64,000 nt of DNA from Streptomyces caniferus (GTDB lineage: Bacteria > Actinomycetota > Actinomycetes > Streptomycetales > Streptomycetaceae): positions 372,001 through 436,000 of the forward strand of contig NZ_BLIN01000001.1 in assembly GCF_009811555.1 (NCBI RefSeq). Direction: 5' to 3'. Numbering within the stretch: position 1 is the stretch's first letter; every line of letters begins with the position of its first letter. This document shows positions 26,232 to 33,774 of this stretch, piece by piece. The notes under the pieces are model-generated. The model was not told the DNA's origin. It saw only the letters and a list, made by a program, of their open reading frames with translations, and did no database searches. A program made the position numbers and the translations under genes.

Positions 26232-27949
26232 GACAGCCCCTCCGCCAGCGGCCCGAGGGCCAGCGCCGGGAAGTAGGTCAGACCGGTGATGATCAGGATC
26301 GTGCCGACGAGCAGCCCCGCGAACAGCGGCTTCTCGGTACGGAGGGTGCCCGCGGTCTCCGGGACCGGCTTCTGCTCGGCGAGCGAGCCGGCCAGGGCGA
26401 GCACGAACACCATCGGCAGGAAGCGGCCGAGCAGCATCGCCAGACCGATCGTGGTGTTGTACCAGGGGGTGTTGGCATTGAGGCCGGCGAACGCGGAGCC
26501 GTTGTTGTTGGCGCCGGAGGTGAAGGCGTAGAGCACCTCGGAGAAGCCGTGCGAACCGGCGCCCGTCGCCTTGGTGTTGAGCATCGAACCCAGTGCGTCC
26601 GGCAGCACCATCGAAGCGGCGGTGAAGCCGAGCACCAGCGTCGGGGTGATGAGGAGGTAGCAGGCGGCGAGCTTGATCTCGCGGGTGCCGATCTTCTTGC
26701 CGAGGTATTCGGGCGTACGGCCCACCATCAGGCCGGCGATGAACACCGCGATGACCGCCATCACGAGCATGCCGTACAGGCCGGAGCCGACGCCGCCGGG
26801 TGCGATCTCGCCCAGCATCATGCCGAGCAGCTGGATGCCGCCGCCGAAGGCCGTGAAGGAGGAGTGGAAGGAGTCGACCGCGCCGGTGGAGGTGAGGGTG
26901 GTGGCCACCGAGAAGATCGAGGAGCCGCCGATGCCGAAGCGGGTCTCCTTGCCTTCCATCGCGGCGCCCGCGGCCTGCAGGGCCGGGCCGCCGTGGGCGA
27001 ACTCGGTCCACATCATCAGCGCCGTGAAGCCGAGCCAGATGACGCCCATCGTGGCGAGGATCGCGTAGCCCTGGCGCACGTTCCCGACCAGCCTGCCGAA
27101 GGTCCGGGTCAGCGCGAACGGGATGACGAGGATCAGGAAGACCTCGAAGAGGTTGGTGAAGGCAGTGGGGTTCTCGAAGGGGTGGGCGGAGTTGGCGTTG
27201 AAGTAGCCGCCCCCGTTGGTGCCCAGTTCCTTGATGACCTCCTGGGAGGCGACCGCGCCGCCGTTGGTCTGCTGGGAGCCGCCCATGAACTGACCGACCT
27301 CATGGATGCCGGAGAAGTTCTGGACGGCACCACAGGCGACCAGGACGAGCGCGCCGAGGACGGCGATCGGCAGCAGGACCCGTACGGTGCCGCGGACCAG
27401 GTCCGCCCAGAAGTTGCCGAGCTCGCCGGTGCGGGTGGGGGTGCCACCTGCTCGGGCGAAGCCGCGTACCAGGGCGATGGCAACGGCCATGCCGGTGGCG
27501 GCGGAGACGAAGTTCTGCACCGCGAGGCCGGCGGTCTGCACGACGTGGCCCATGGCCTGTTCGCCGCTGTAGGACTGCCAGTTGGTGTTGCTGACGAAGG
27601 ACGCCGCGGTGTTGAACGCCTGGTCCGGGCTGATCGACGCGAAGCCGAGGGACAGCGGCAGACCGCCCTGGACGCGCTGCAGCAGGTAGAGGAAGAGCAC
27701 CCCGGCCGCGGAGAACGCCAGGACGCCGCGCAGATAGGCCGGCCAGCGCATCTGGACATCCGCATGCGCACCGATGCAGCGGTAGACGGCCTTCTCGATG
27801 CGCAGGTGCTTGGGCGAGCTGTAGACGGCGGCCATGTAGTCGCCGAGGGGGCGGTACGCCAGGGCGAGCGCAGCGGTGAGCGCCGTCAGCTGGAGCACGC
27901 CTGAGAGAACGGGGCTCATGTGGCCCGCCGCGACAGCAGCAGTCGACAC
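26228..27949 (-). CDS. kdpA: KdpA, potassium-translocating subunit
   Basis: The 573-residue membrane protein forms the potassium pathway, related to KtrB/TrkH with four filter loops. Family stretches visible are [59 protein letters not shown] and [20 protein letters not shown]. The GTG start has GGAGAGG seven bases upstream and comes one base after the kdpF stop. An ATG ten codons on ([11 protein letters not shown]) is the alternative start. The 5' ribosome site is formed by the last codons of kdpF. Confidence 0.96.
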   Translation of the reverse strand: MSTAAVAAGHMSPVLSGVLQLTALTAALALAYRPLGDYMAAVYSSPKHLRIEKAVYRCIGAHADVQMRWPAYLRGVLAFSAAGVLFLYLLQRVQGGLPLSLGFASISPDQAFNTAASFVSNTNWQSYSGEQAMGHVVQTAGLAVQNFVSAATGMAVAIALVRGFARAGGTPTRTGELGNFWADLVRGTVRVLLPIAVLGALVLVACGAVQNFSGIHEVGQFMGGSQQTNGGAVASQEVIKELGTNGGGYFNANSAHPFENPTAFTNLFEVFLILVIPFALTRTFGRLVGNVRQGYAILATMGVIWLGFTALMMWTEFAHGGPALQAAGAAMEGKETRFGIGGSSIFSVATTLTSTGAVDSFHSSFTAFGGGIQLLGMMLGEIAPGGVGSGLYGMLVMAVIAVFIAGLMVGRTPEYLGKKIGTREIKLAACYLLITPTLVLGFTAASMVLPDALGSMLNTKATGAGSHGFSEVLYAFTSGANNNGSAFAGLNANTPWYNTTIGLAMLLGRFLPMVFVLALAGSLAEQKPVPETAGTLRTEKPLFAGLLVGTILIITGLTYFPALALGPLAEGLS

Positions 27950-27950
27950 C

Positions 27951-28040
27951 TCAGAACCTCTCCGGGAAGACGAGGGCGAGGACCAGGTAGCCGAGCAGGG
28001 CGACGGCCACGACCAGACCGACGATGTTCTCCACGGTCAC
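27951..28040 (-). CDS. kdpF: KdpF, single-helix accessory subunit (29 residues)
   Basis: The peptide is one hydrophobic helix starting [20 protein letters not shown] and ending FPERF, the standard KdpF pattern. In E. coli KdpF stabilises the KdpABC complex. Its GTG start shares a GTGA with the stop of the preceding 27-residue gene, and its TGA is one base before the kdpA start. It is too short for normal gene finders. Confidence 0.92.
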   Translation of the reverse strand: MTVENIVGLVVAVALLGYLVLALVFPERF

Positions 28041-28120
28041 AGCTTCGCCACCCCCTTGGCGACGAGAGCCACCAGCGCGAAGACCGCGATCGTGACGACG
28101 ACGAAGGCCACATCGGCCAT
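28037..28120 (-). CDS. 27-residue membrane peptide, first gene of the kdp operon
   Basis: ATG at 28120 is preceded by AGGAG at a spacing of six. The peptide begins MADVAFVVVTIAVFALVALV and ends with the basic tail AKGVAKL, so it is one membrane helix with a positive inside end. Its stop overlaps the kdpF start by four bases, the same coupling used through the rest of the operon. It looks like a second KdpF-sized subunit or a leader that loads ribosomes for kdpF. Comparable short genes occur ahead of kdpF in actinobacteria, but I know of no assigned function. Confidence 0.8.
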   Translation of the reverse strand: MADVAFVVVTIAVFALVALVAKGVAKL

Positions 28121-28129
28121 CGTGTGCTC

Positions 28130-28159
28130 CTAGGGGAAAGTGGCGGACGGGACCCCTAG
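28130..28159 (-). promoter_or_regulatory. Inverted repeat against the ribosome site of the first kdp gene
   Basis: CTAGGGG and CCCCTAG (28153-28159 and 28130-28136 on the leftward strand) are separated by 16 bases. The second arm runs into the AGGAG of the 27-residue gene, so a folded mRNA could partly hide that site. The stem is only 7 bp, and a role is inference. Confidence 0.45.
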
Positions 28160-28193
28160 AGCAAAGCGCCGTTCCGGCCGTCTGTGACCGCCG

Positions 28194-28232
28194 TTGACGG
28201 CTCCCTTACGGCCATTGGCGCTCCCTTGACGA
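28194..28232 (-). promoter_or_regulatory. Candidate KdpE operator or promoter region
   Basis: On the leftward strand AAGGGAGC occurs twice, exactly 20 bp apart (plus-strand GCTCCCTTA at 28200-28208 and GCTCCCTTG at 28220-28228), flanked by two TTGACG words (28194 and 28227). It lies 80-110 bases before the first kdp gene. Tandem half-sites two turns apart suit an OmpR-family dimer such as KdpE. The identity of the protein is inference. Confidence 0.5.
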
Positions 28233-28270
28233 CTTTCCTACGCAGCACGACCTGACCTGCACAAACGGAG

Positions 28271-28304
28271 CGGGCCCGCACCCCCCAGAGGGGATACGGG
28301 CCCG
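28271..28304. terminator. Hairpin after the DUF3710 gene
   Basis: CGGGCCCG (28271-28278) and CGGGCCCG (28297-28304) pair, with an additional CCCC/GGGG pairing inside. The hairpin lies about 60 bases past the DUF3710 stop on the leftward strand. Confidence 0.6.
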
Positions 28305-28364
28305 TGCGACCGTCACGATCCAGCCGTCACCGGGGCGCCTGGACGCCGCCCGGCCGCCGGAGTG

Positions 28365-29129
28365 TCAGCGGATCTCGGTGATCTCCGGTCCGCGCTCCAG
28401 ACGCTCGACACCACCGCCGAAGCGCGACTGCTCGACCTGGTCCTGCTGCACGCCGTCCGGCACCATCTGGGCGTCGTCCGGCAGCTTCAGGACGATCGGG
28501 TCCCGGGGGGCCATCGGGCCCTCGCCGCGGATGATGACGGTGTCCCGGAAGATGTGTTCCAGCACGCCTGCGGCCTGCGGCTGCACCGCGCCCTGGCCGG
28601 AGATCACACCGCGCAGGAACCACCGGGGGCCGTCGACACCGATGAAGCGCACGACCTGCACCCCGTTCGTGCCGTCGGGCAGCTGTACGGGGACCTGGGC
28701 ACGCAGCTCCCAGCCCAGCGGGCCCTCGACCTCGTCGATGACCCCGCCCTGCTGGGTGATGCCGGCGGCGATCTCCTCGCGGACCTCACCCCAGATGCCC
28801 TCGTTCTTGGGGGCGGCGAAGGCCTGCAGCTGTACGGCGCTGTCCTGCAGCACCACGGTCGCGGCGACGATGGCGTCACCGGCGACCTCCACCCGAAGCT
28901 CCATGCCGTCGACACCCGGCACGTACAGCCCGCCGAGGTCCACCCGGCCCTCGCCGGGCTCGGAGACCTCCGACGAGTCCCAGGGACCGTCGGGGCGCGG
29001 CGCGGGCGGAAGATTGAGCCGCTGCTGCGGCGCCTCGTCCTCGTCGGCGTCGCTCACCGTGTGCTCGTCGAGCGTGGTGTCCTCGACCGACTCTTCAGGA
29101 GCCTCGTTCTTCTTGCGACGTCCGAACAC
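28365..29129 (-). CDS. DUF3710 family protein
   Basis: The 254-residue soluble protein begins with a basic patch (MFGRRKKNE) and a disordered acidic region to about residue 50, then the DUF3710 domain (GRVDLGGLYVPG, LGWELRAQVPVQLPDG, VRFIGVDGPRWFLRGVISG). It is conserved in actinobacteria next to dut (Rv2696c in M. tuberculosis), and its function is unknown. The GTG at 29129 is preferred over upstream codons because AAGGA lies seven bases ahead and the dut stop is only one base upstream, giving a coupled pair. Confidence 0.9.
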   Translation of the reverse strand: MFGRRKKNEAPEESVEDTTLDEHTVSDADEDEAPQQRLNLPPAPRPDGPWDSSEVSEPGEGRVDLGGLYVPGVDGMELRVEVAGDAIVAATVVLQDSAVQLQAFAAPKNEGIWGEVREEIAAGITQQGGVIDEVEGPLGWELRAQVPVQLPDGTNGVQVVRFIGVDGPRWFLRGVISGQGAVQPQAAGVLEHIFRDTVIIRGEGPMAPRDPIVLKLPDDAQMVPDGVQQDQVEQSRFGGGVERLERGPEITEIR

Positions 29130-29130
29130 G

Positions 29131-29652
29131 TCACTGTCCTTCCCGGTCGGCACCGACCGATGCGTATTCATTCCCGCCCGTGGAGCCGCCCACCGCCGCA
29201 TGACCGCCGGTGGAACCGAATCCCCCCTCGGCCCGCGCCGAGCCGGGAAGTTCCGCCACCTCGTGGAAGCGCACCTTCTCGACCTGCTGGACGACCAGTT
29301 GGGCAATCCGGTCGAACCTCTCGAACCGCACGCTTTCGCGCGGGTCCAGATTGACCACGATCACCTTGATCTCTCCACGGTACCCGGCATCCACCGTCCC
29401 GGGGGCATTCACCAGCGCGAGGCCGCACCTCGCGGCCAGTCCGGACCGCGGGTGCACAAATGCCGCATACCCGTCAGGCAGCGCGATCGACACCCCGGTG
29501 GGCAGCACGGTGCGCTCCCCCGGCGCCAGCTCGGCGGCCTCGGTGGTCACCAGATCCACGCCCGCGTCGCCGGGGTGCCCGTACGACGGAACGGGCACCT
29601 CCGGGTCCAGCCGCCGCAGCAGCACATCCACCGGATTCCGTACCTGACTCAC
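29131..29652 (-). CDS. dut: Deoxyuridine 5'-triphosphate nucleotidohydrolase
   Basis: The 173-residue trimeric dUTPase hydrolyses dUTP to dUMP and pyrophosphate, keeping uracil out of DNA and feeding dTMP synthesis. All five motifs are present: GDAGVDL, PRSGLA, GTVDAGYRGE, RIAQLVV and the C-terminal Gly-rich GGFGSTGGH, followed by about 17 extra residues. The GTG start overlaps the thioesterase stop by four bases (GTGA). Further upstream codons in the same frame belong to that gene's shadow. Confidence 0.96.
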   Translation of the reverse strand: MSQVRNPVDVLLRRLDPEVPVPSYGHPGDAGVDLVTTEAAELAPGERTVLPTGVSIALPDGYAAFVHPRSGLAARCGLALVNAPGTVDAGYRGEIKVIVVNLDPRESVRFERFDRIAQLVVQQVEKVRFHEVAELPGSARAEGGFGSTGGHAAVGGSTGGNEYASVGADREGQ

Positions 29653-30242
29653 GGGTTCACCTCGAAGGCACGCGCTCGCTTGACCTGGTCCGGGTCGGAC
29701 ATCGCCGCCTGGATCTCCTCGGGCCGTCCGTTGTCGATGAAGTGGTCGACCTTCACCTCGATGAAGACCGCCTCGGCGCGCACCGCGACGGGACCGTCCG
29801 GTCCGCCTATGCGTCCCACGGCCGTCGAGTAGATCTTGCGCCCGTGCACCGCGGTGACCCGCGCGTCCAGGTGCAGCACCGTGCCCAGCGGCACCGGCCG
29901 GACGAAGTCGGTCTCCAGCCGGCCGGTCACCGCGATCACCCGCAGCAGCCAGTTCAGCGAGCCCAGCGTCTCGTCCAGCGCGGTGGCCAGCACCCCGCCG
30001 TGCGCCAGCCCCGGGGCGCCCTGGTGGGCCTCCTTGACGGTGAACTCGGCGGACACGCTCACACCGTCGCCGGCCCGCGCCTCCAGGTGCAGACCGTGCG
30101 GCTGGCCCGTGCCGCAGCCGAAGCACCGGTCGTAGTGCGCGCCGAGGAGTTCTCCGGGTGCCGGCGCGTCGGCATGCCGGACCGGAGCGACGGCGTCCGC
30201 CGGTGGCGTCAGCCGCGCCCTGGGTTCGTCAGTTCCACTCAC
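29649..30242 (-). CDS. PaaI-type hotdog-fold thioesterase family protein
   Basis: The 197-residue protein carries a hotdog domain from about residue 55 to 165 with AHGGVLATALDETLG, the core helix/active-site region of PaaI-like acyl-CoA thioesterases. A Cys pair precedes it (DRCFGCGTGQPHGLHL), which is typical of the actinobacterial subgroup. The substrate is not known. The GTG at 30242 is the best start because longer readings run through the promoter region of the divergent gene. It has no clear Shine-Dalgarno site. It forms the first gene of a coupled trio with dut and DUF3710. Confidence 0.85.
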   Translation of the reverse strand: MSGTDEPRARLTPPADAVAPVRHADAPAPGELLGAHYDRCFGCGTGQPHGLHLEARAGDGVSVSAEFTVKEAHQGAPGLAHGGVLATALDETLGSLNWLLRVIAVTGRLETDFVRPVPLGTVLHLDARVTAVHGRKIYSTAVGRIGGPDGPVAVRAEAVFIEVKVDHFIDNGRPEEIQAAMSDPDQVKRARAFEVNP

Positions 30243-30300
30243 GAGTGCAGACCCTACCCGCGCGCATAAGAGACCCGCGCCGCCGTGCCAAGCTGGAGCC

Positions 30301-30744
30301 ATGCAGCCGTACGAAGAACGCCTCACCGCGCCCCGGTCCTGGTGGGTGATCGCCGCGCTGATCGGCGTCGCCTGCGCCCTGATGCTGCTCCCCCTGGGGA
30401 CGCTCTGGATGCTCGGCGGACTGATCGGCGGAGCGGCGCTGTCCGCGGTGGCGGTGAGCTCGTACGGCTCGGCCCGGATCCGCGTGGTGGGCGACGCCCT
30501 GATCGCGGGCGACGCGAAGATCCCGGTGACGGCACTGGGCGAGGCACGGGCGCTGGACGCGGACGAGGCGCTGGCGTGGCGTACGCACAAGGCCGACGCC
30601 CGCGCGTTCATGCTGCTGCGGGGCTATATCCGCACCGCGGTGCGGGTGGAGATCACCGACCCGCAGGACCCGACGCCGTACGCCTATCTCTCGACGCGGG
30701 CGCCGGAGCGTCTGGTGGCGGCGCTGGCAGCCGGACGGGCCTGA
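30301..30744 (+). CDS. DUF3093 family membrane protein
   Basis: The 147-residue protein has two closely spaced helices (about residues 13-52) followed by a cytoplasmic or extracellular beta-rich domain of about 90 residues (SYGSARIRVVGDALIAGDAKIPV, LLRGYIRTAVRVEITDPQDPTPY). This is the DUF3093 pattern, the Rv2698 counterpart conserved beside dut in actinobacteria. It is divergent from the thioesterase gene by 58 bases. No function is known. Confidence 0.88.
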   Translation: MQPYEERLTAPRSWWVIAALIGVACALMLLPLGTLWMLGGLIGGAALSAVAVSSYGSARIRVVGDALIAGDAKIPVTALGEARALDADEALAWRTHKADARAFMLLRGYIRTAVRVEITDPQDPTPYAYLSTRAPERLVAALAAGRA

Positions 30745-30769
30745 CCCGGCGGCCGCCGGGCCCGGTCAG
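30741..30769. terminator. Convergent hairpin over both stop codons
   Basis: CTGACC (30741-30746) pairs with GGTCAG (30764-30769) around an inner 16-base GC palindrome. It covers the TGA of the DUF3093 gene and the TGA of the facing gene, which are only 21 bases apart. Confidence 0.5.
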
Positions 30770-31662
30770 CCGCCCGCTGGGGGCTCGCTCTCGTCGGCCC
30801 GTTCGGCGTGCGGCAGGACGGCCGGAGCGGAATCGGGAAGGGCTTCCCAGGGGACCTGCTGCTTGCGCAGGTCCTTACGGATTTTTTCCGCAAGTTTTCT
30901 GGTGTCCCTGCGGTTCATGAACGCGCCGACGGTGGCGCCGATCATGAACGGGGTGAGGTTGGGGAGGTTGCGCAGCGTGCGCTTCATGATCTGCTGGCGC
31001 AGCTCACGCCTCATCTGCACGCCGAGGGCGATGTTCAGCGAGGCCGGTTTGGTGATGTCGACGCCCCGCTCCTCCGTCCAGGACGTCAGATACGCCATGC
31101 CGCGCTGCCGGAAATTCCCCGCGGGCCGCAGGCCGTAGACCTCGTGCAGCTCGGCGATGAGCTTGATCTCGACCGAGGCGACGCCGGTGACCTCGGCGGC
31201 CAGCTCGGCCGGCATGGCGGGCGGTACGGGCAGCATCGCTGCCGCGCCGACGCCCGCTCCGACGGCGGCGGTGCCCTTGCAGGCGCCCGCGACCAGCTTG
31301 TCGGCCAGGTCCTCGGGGGTCAGTCCGGGGAACTGGGCGCGCAGGGTGGCGAGGTCGCGGACCGGGATCCGCGGGGCGGTCTCCATGATCCGGTCGGCGA
31401 TCACGGCGATCGTCGCCCGCACCCTGCCGCCGGCTCCGGCACCACGGCCGACCATGGCCGCGAGCGAGGCCGTGCGGCCGCTCCCCCGCTCTCGGCTCTG
31501 CTCGAGCGGGAGGTGCCCTCCTTGCAGCGCGCCGGTCGTCCGCTCCGCGGGAAGGGCGCTCGGGTCGGCGGGCACGGGCGCGTTTTTCTCGCGTGATCGT
31601 GCGCCGGCCGCCGAGCCTTCGACGCCCTTGGAGCCCTTGCGGAACGGGTTCACGCCTGCCAC
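30766..31662 (-). CDS. Uncharacterised EcsC-like protein
   Basis: The 298-residue protein has a basic, disordered first 90 residues and then a helical domain. A hydrophobic Gly/Ala segment (AVGAGVGAAAMLPVPPAMPAEL) is followed by EIKLIAELHEVYGL, a pattern seen in EcsC-family membrane-associated proteins. The C-terminus contains a second hydrophobic stretch (NLTPFMIGATVGAF) and a charged end. The GTG start at 31662 has no clear ribosome site, and a GTG three codons on is equally possible. It follows the DUF4193 gene by 12 bases, so the two are co-transcribed. The EcsC assignment is tentative. Confidence 0.6.
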   Translation of the reverse strand: MAGVNPFRKGSKGVEGSAAGARSREKNAPVPADPSALPAERTTGALQGGHLPLEQSRERGSGRTASLAAMVGRGAGAGGRVRATIAVIADRIMETAPRIPVRDLATLRAQFPGLTPEDLADKLVAGACKGTAAVGAGVGAAAMLPVPPAMPAELAAEVTGVASVEIKLIAELHEVYGLRPAGNFRQRGMAYLTSWTEERGVDITKPASLNIALGVQMRRELRQQIMKRTLRNLPNLTPFMIGATVGAFMNRRDTRKLAEKIRKDLRKQQVPWEALPDSAPAVLPHAERADESEPPAGG

Positions 31663-31674
31663 GGCGTAGACCGG

Positions 31675-31977
31675 TCAGGCCGCGCAGTCGCGGCAGATCG
31701 GCTGCCCGTTCTTGTCCTCCGCGGCGAGCTGGCTGCGGTGGTGGACCAGGAAGCAGCTCATGCACGTGAACTCGTCCTGCTGCTTGGGCAGCACGCGCAC
31801 GGCCAGTTCTTCGTTGGACAGGTCCGCGCCGGGCAGCTCCAGGCCCTCGGCCTGCTCGAACTCGTCGACGTCGACGGCCGAGGCGGACTTGTCGTTCCGC
31901 CGCGACTTCAGCTCTTCAATGCTGTCCTCGTTGAGGTCGTCGTCGGTCTTGCGTGGGGTGTCGTAATCCGTAGCCAT
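31675..31977 (-). CDS. DUF4193 zinc-ribbon-like protein
   Basis: This 100-residue protein is the highly conserved actinobacterial DUF4193 (Rv2699c type). An acidic N-terminal 60 residues precede a C-terminal metal-binding site with two CxxC pairs (CMSC and CRDC) separated by LVHHRSQLAAEDKNGQPI. This could make it a small transcription-associated or structural zinc protein, but its function is unestablished. The ATG start has GGGGGAG eight bases upstream, a strong site consistent with high expression. Confidence 0.92.
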   Translation of the reverse strand: MATDYDTPRKTDDDLNEDSIEELKSRRNDKSASAVDVDEFEQAEGLELPGADLSNEELAVRVLPKQQDEFTCMSCFLVHHRSQLAAEDKNGQPICRDCAA

Positions 31978-32505
31978 TTTTCGCTCTCCCCCTCTGGGTG
32001 TCTGCGGTGTCTCAGCGCTCGTAACGCGTGAGAGGCCGGACTTGTGCCCGACCTGAGGCGGAGATTTTGCCTCACATCAAGGTCTGTTACTCAATCGACA
32101 CCCAACCGCACCCCTGAAGAGGTGATCGGTTTGGATGGCGATCAGGACCGTACACGGTCCGAATGTCGCACCTCGCGCAGCCCACCACCTCTACTTCCCG
32201 TGATCTCACCCCCCGGAAACCCGGACTTCCCCGGCATTCCGACAGGCATTTCGATCACGGAGCGTAGATGGCTGGAATTTCGCGCCTGTGAGGCATCACA
32301 CACACGCAGACCGGCGAGCGGACCGGTTCAATTCCGCGCAAAGCGAACTCGGCGAAGGATCCATGCCGACCCCCCTTCACGTCAAACCGGCAGGCGAGGC
32401 GGCATACGGCCGTGAGACGGGCGATCGTACGCACAGATGTCCGACGACTGCCCACGGGGGCGCACAGTGGCTCCAGCGGGCGTACAACCGCCCTGTGGCC
32501 TGCGT
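31978..32505. other. Non-coding region between the DUF4193 gene and cutS
   Basis: This 528-base gap is clearly lower in GC than its surroundings (near 32050-32110 and 32240-32350) and has no convincing coding frame. It contains the promoter side of the DUF4193 gene, a GGACCGT-AC-ACGGTCC palindrome (listed separately) and the 3' flank of cutS. Confidence 0.6.
32145..32160. promoter_or_regulatory. 16-base palindrome upstream of the DUF4193 gene
   Basis: GGACCGT and ACGGTCC form 7-bp arms around AC, about 170 bases upstream of the DUF4193 start. The compact shape suits a dimeric repressor. The binding protein is unknown. Confidence 0.4.
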
Positions 32506-33768
32506 CTAGAGCGGCAGGACGACCCGCATGACGAGTCCGCCGCCCTCGCGGGGCACGGCCGTGATCGAGCCGTCGTGCGCACGGACCACCGAGCGCACGA
32601 TGGACAGTCCCAGACCGACGCCCTTGTCGCTGCCCGTGCGCTCGGTACGCAGCCGCCGGAACGGCTCGAAGAGGTTCTCCACCTCATACGCCGGAACCAC
32701 CGGACCGGTATTGGCCACCACCAGCACCGCACACCCCGGCGCCGGCTCCGTGGACACCTCCACCCACCCCTCCTCCGGCACGTTGTAACGCACCGCGTTC
32801 TGCACCAGATTCAACGCGATCCGCTCCAGCAGCACCCCGTTGCCCTGCACCACCACCCGGGACCGGACCCCACGCAGCTCCACCCCCTTGGCCTGCGCCT
32901 CCTCCCGCGTCTGGTCCACCGCCTGCGACGCCACCTCCGACAAGTCCACCGGCTTCTTGTCGACCACCTTGTTCTCACTGCGCGCCAGCAGCAGCAGACC
33001 CTCCACCAACTGCTCACTGCGCTCATTCGTCGCCAACAGCGTCTTCCCCAGCTGCGCCAGCTCCGGCGACGCCCCCGGATCCGCCAGCTGCACCTCCAGC
33101 AACGTCCGGTTGATCGCCAACGGCGTCCGCAACTCATGCGACGCATTCGCCACGAACCGCCGCTGCGACTCGAACGCCCGGTCCAGCCGGTCCAGCATCT
33201 CGTCGAACGTGTCCGCAAGCTCCTTCAGCTCATCATCAGGACCCCCCAGCTCGATCCGACGATGCAGATCCGAACCCGCCACCCGCTGAGCCGTACGCGT
33301 AATACGCCCCAACGGCGACAACACCCGCCCCGCCATCGCATAACCAAAAGCGAACGCCACCACCGTCAGGCCGAGCAGGGCCAGCAGGGACCGGTTGAGG
33401 AGGCTGTTGAGGGCGACCGCGCGCTGGTGCTGCAGGCACTGTTCGACGGCCTGCTGGAGCAGCTGCCCGGACGTCTCGGTGGGCAGGTCGCAGATGTCAC
33501 TGGTCGACTGGAACTTCCCGCCGAGGATCTTCAGCGGCAGGGCGCTGCCGTCGTGCAGCGCGTCCGCGGCCAGCATGTAGATGATCGTCAGCAGCACGAT
33601 CCCGGCCATCAGGAACATGCCGCCGTACAGCAGCGTCAGCCGTATCCGGATCGTGGGCCGCAGCCACGGGAACGGACGCACATCGACCGGCCTGGGGTCC
33701 CAGGTCGGCTTGGGCGGAACGGGCGGCGGCGGGGTCGCCGCCTTGGAGAACGAGGGCAGGGAGGGCAT
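32506..33768 (-). CDS. cutS: CutS, sensor histidine kinase
   Basis: The 420-residue kinase has a proline-rich cytoplasmic start, helices at about 44-66 and 117-145, a short extracytoplasmic loop of about 50 residues, HAMP, the His box ASHELRTPLAINR and an ATPase domain (NLVQNAVRYN, GVGLGLSIVRSVV). The loop has exactly two cysteines, C93 and C111. Published work on Streptomyces CutRS links such a conserved pair to sensing of disulfide formation outside the membrane, and the pathway controls secretion stress and antibiotic output. It starts six bases after cutR. The codon choice in the segment 32690-33350 shifts to G-ending codons relative to the gene's first third. Confidence 0.92.
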   Translation of the reverse strand: MPSLPSFSKAATPPPPVPPKPTWDPRPVDVRPFPWLRPTIRIRLTLLYGGMFLMAGIVLLTIIYMLAADALHDGSALPLKILGGKFQSTSDICDLPTETSGQLLQQAVEQCLQHQRAVALNSLLNRSLLALLGLTVVAFAFGYAMAGRVLSPLGRITRTAQRVAGSDLHRRIELGGPDDELKELADTFDEMLDRLDRAFESQRRFVANASHELRTPLAINRTLLEVQLADPGASPELAQLGKTLLATNERSEQLVEGLLLLARSENKVVDKKPVDLSEVASQAVDQTREEAQAKGVELRGVRSRVVVQGNGVLLERIALNLVQNAVRYNVPEEGWVEVSTEPAPGCAVLVVANTGPVVPAYEVENLFEPFRRLRTERTGSDKGVGLGLSIVRSVVRAHDGSITAVPREGGGLVMRVVLPL

Positions 33769-33774
33769 CGCCGG

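Noticed and set aside
32044..32509. Two small plus-strand frames between the DUF4193 gene and cutS
   Set aside because: They have poor codon bias, no ribosome sites and no recognisable protein character. They are treated as non-coding.
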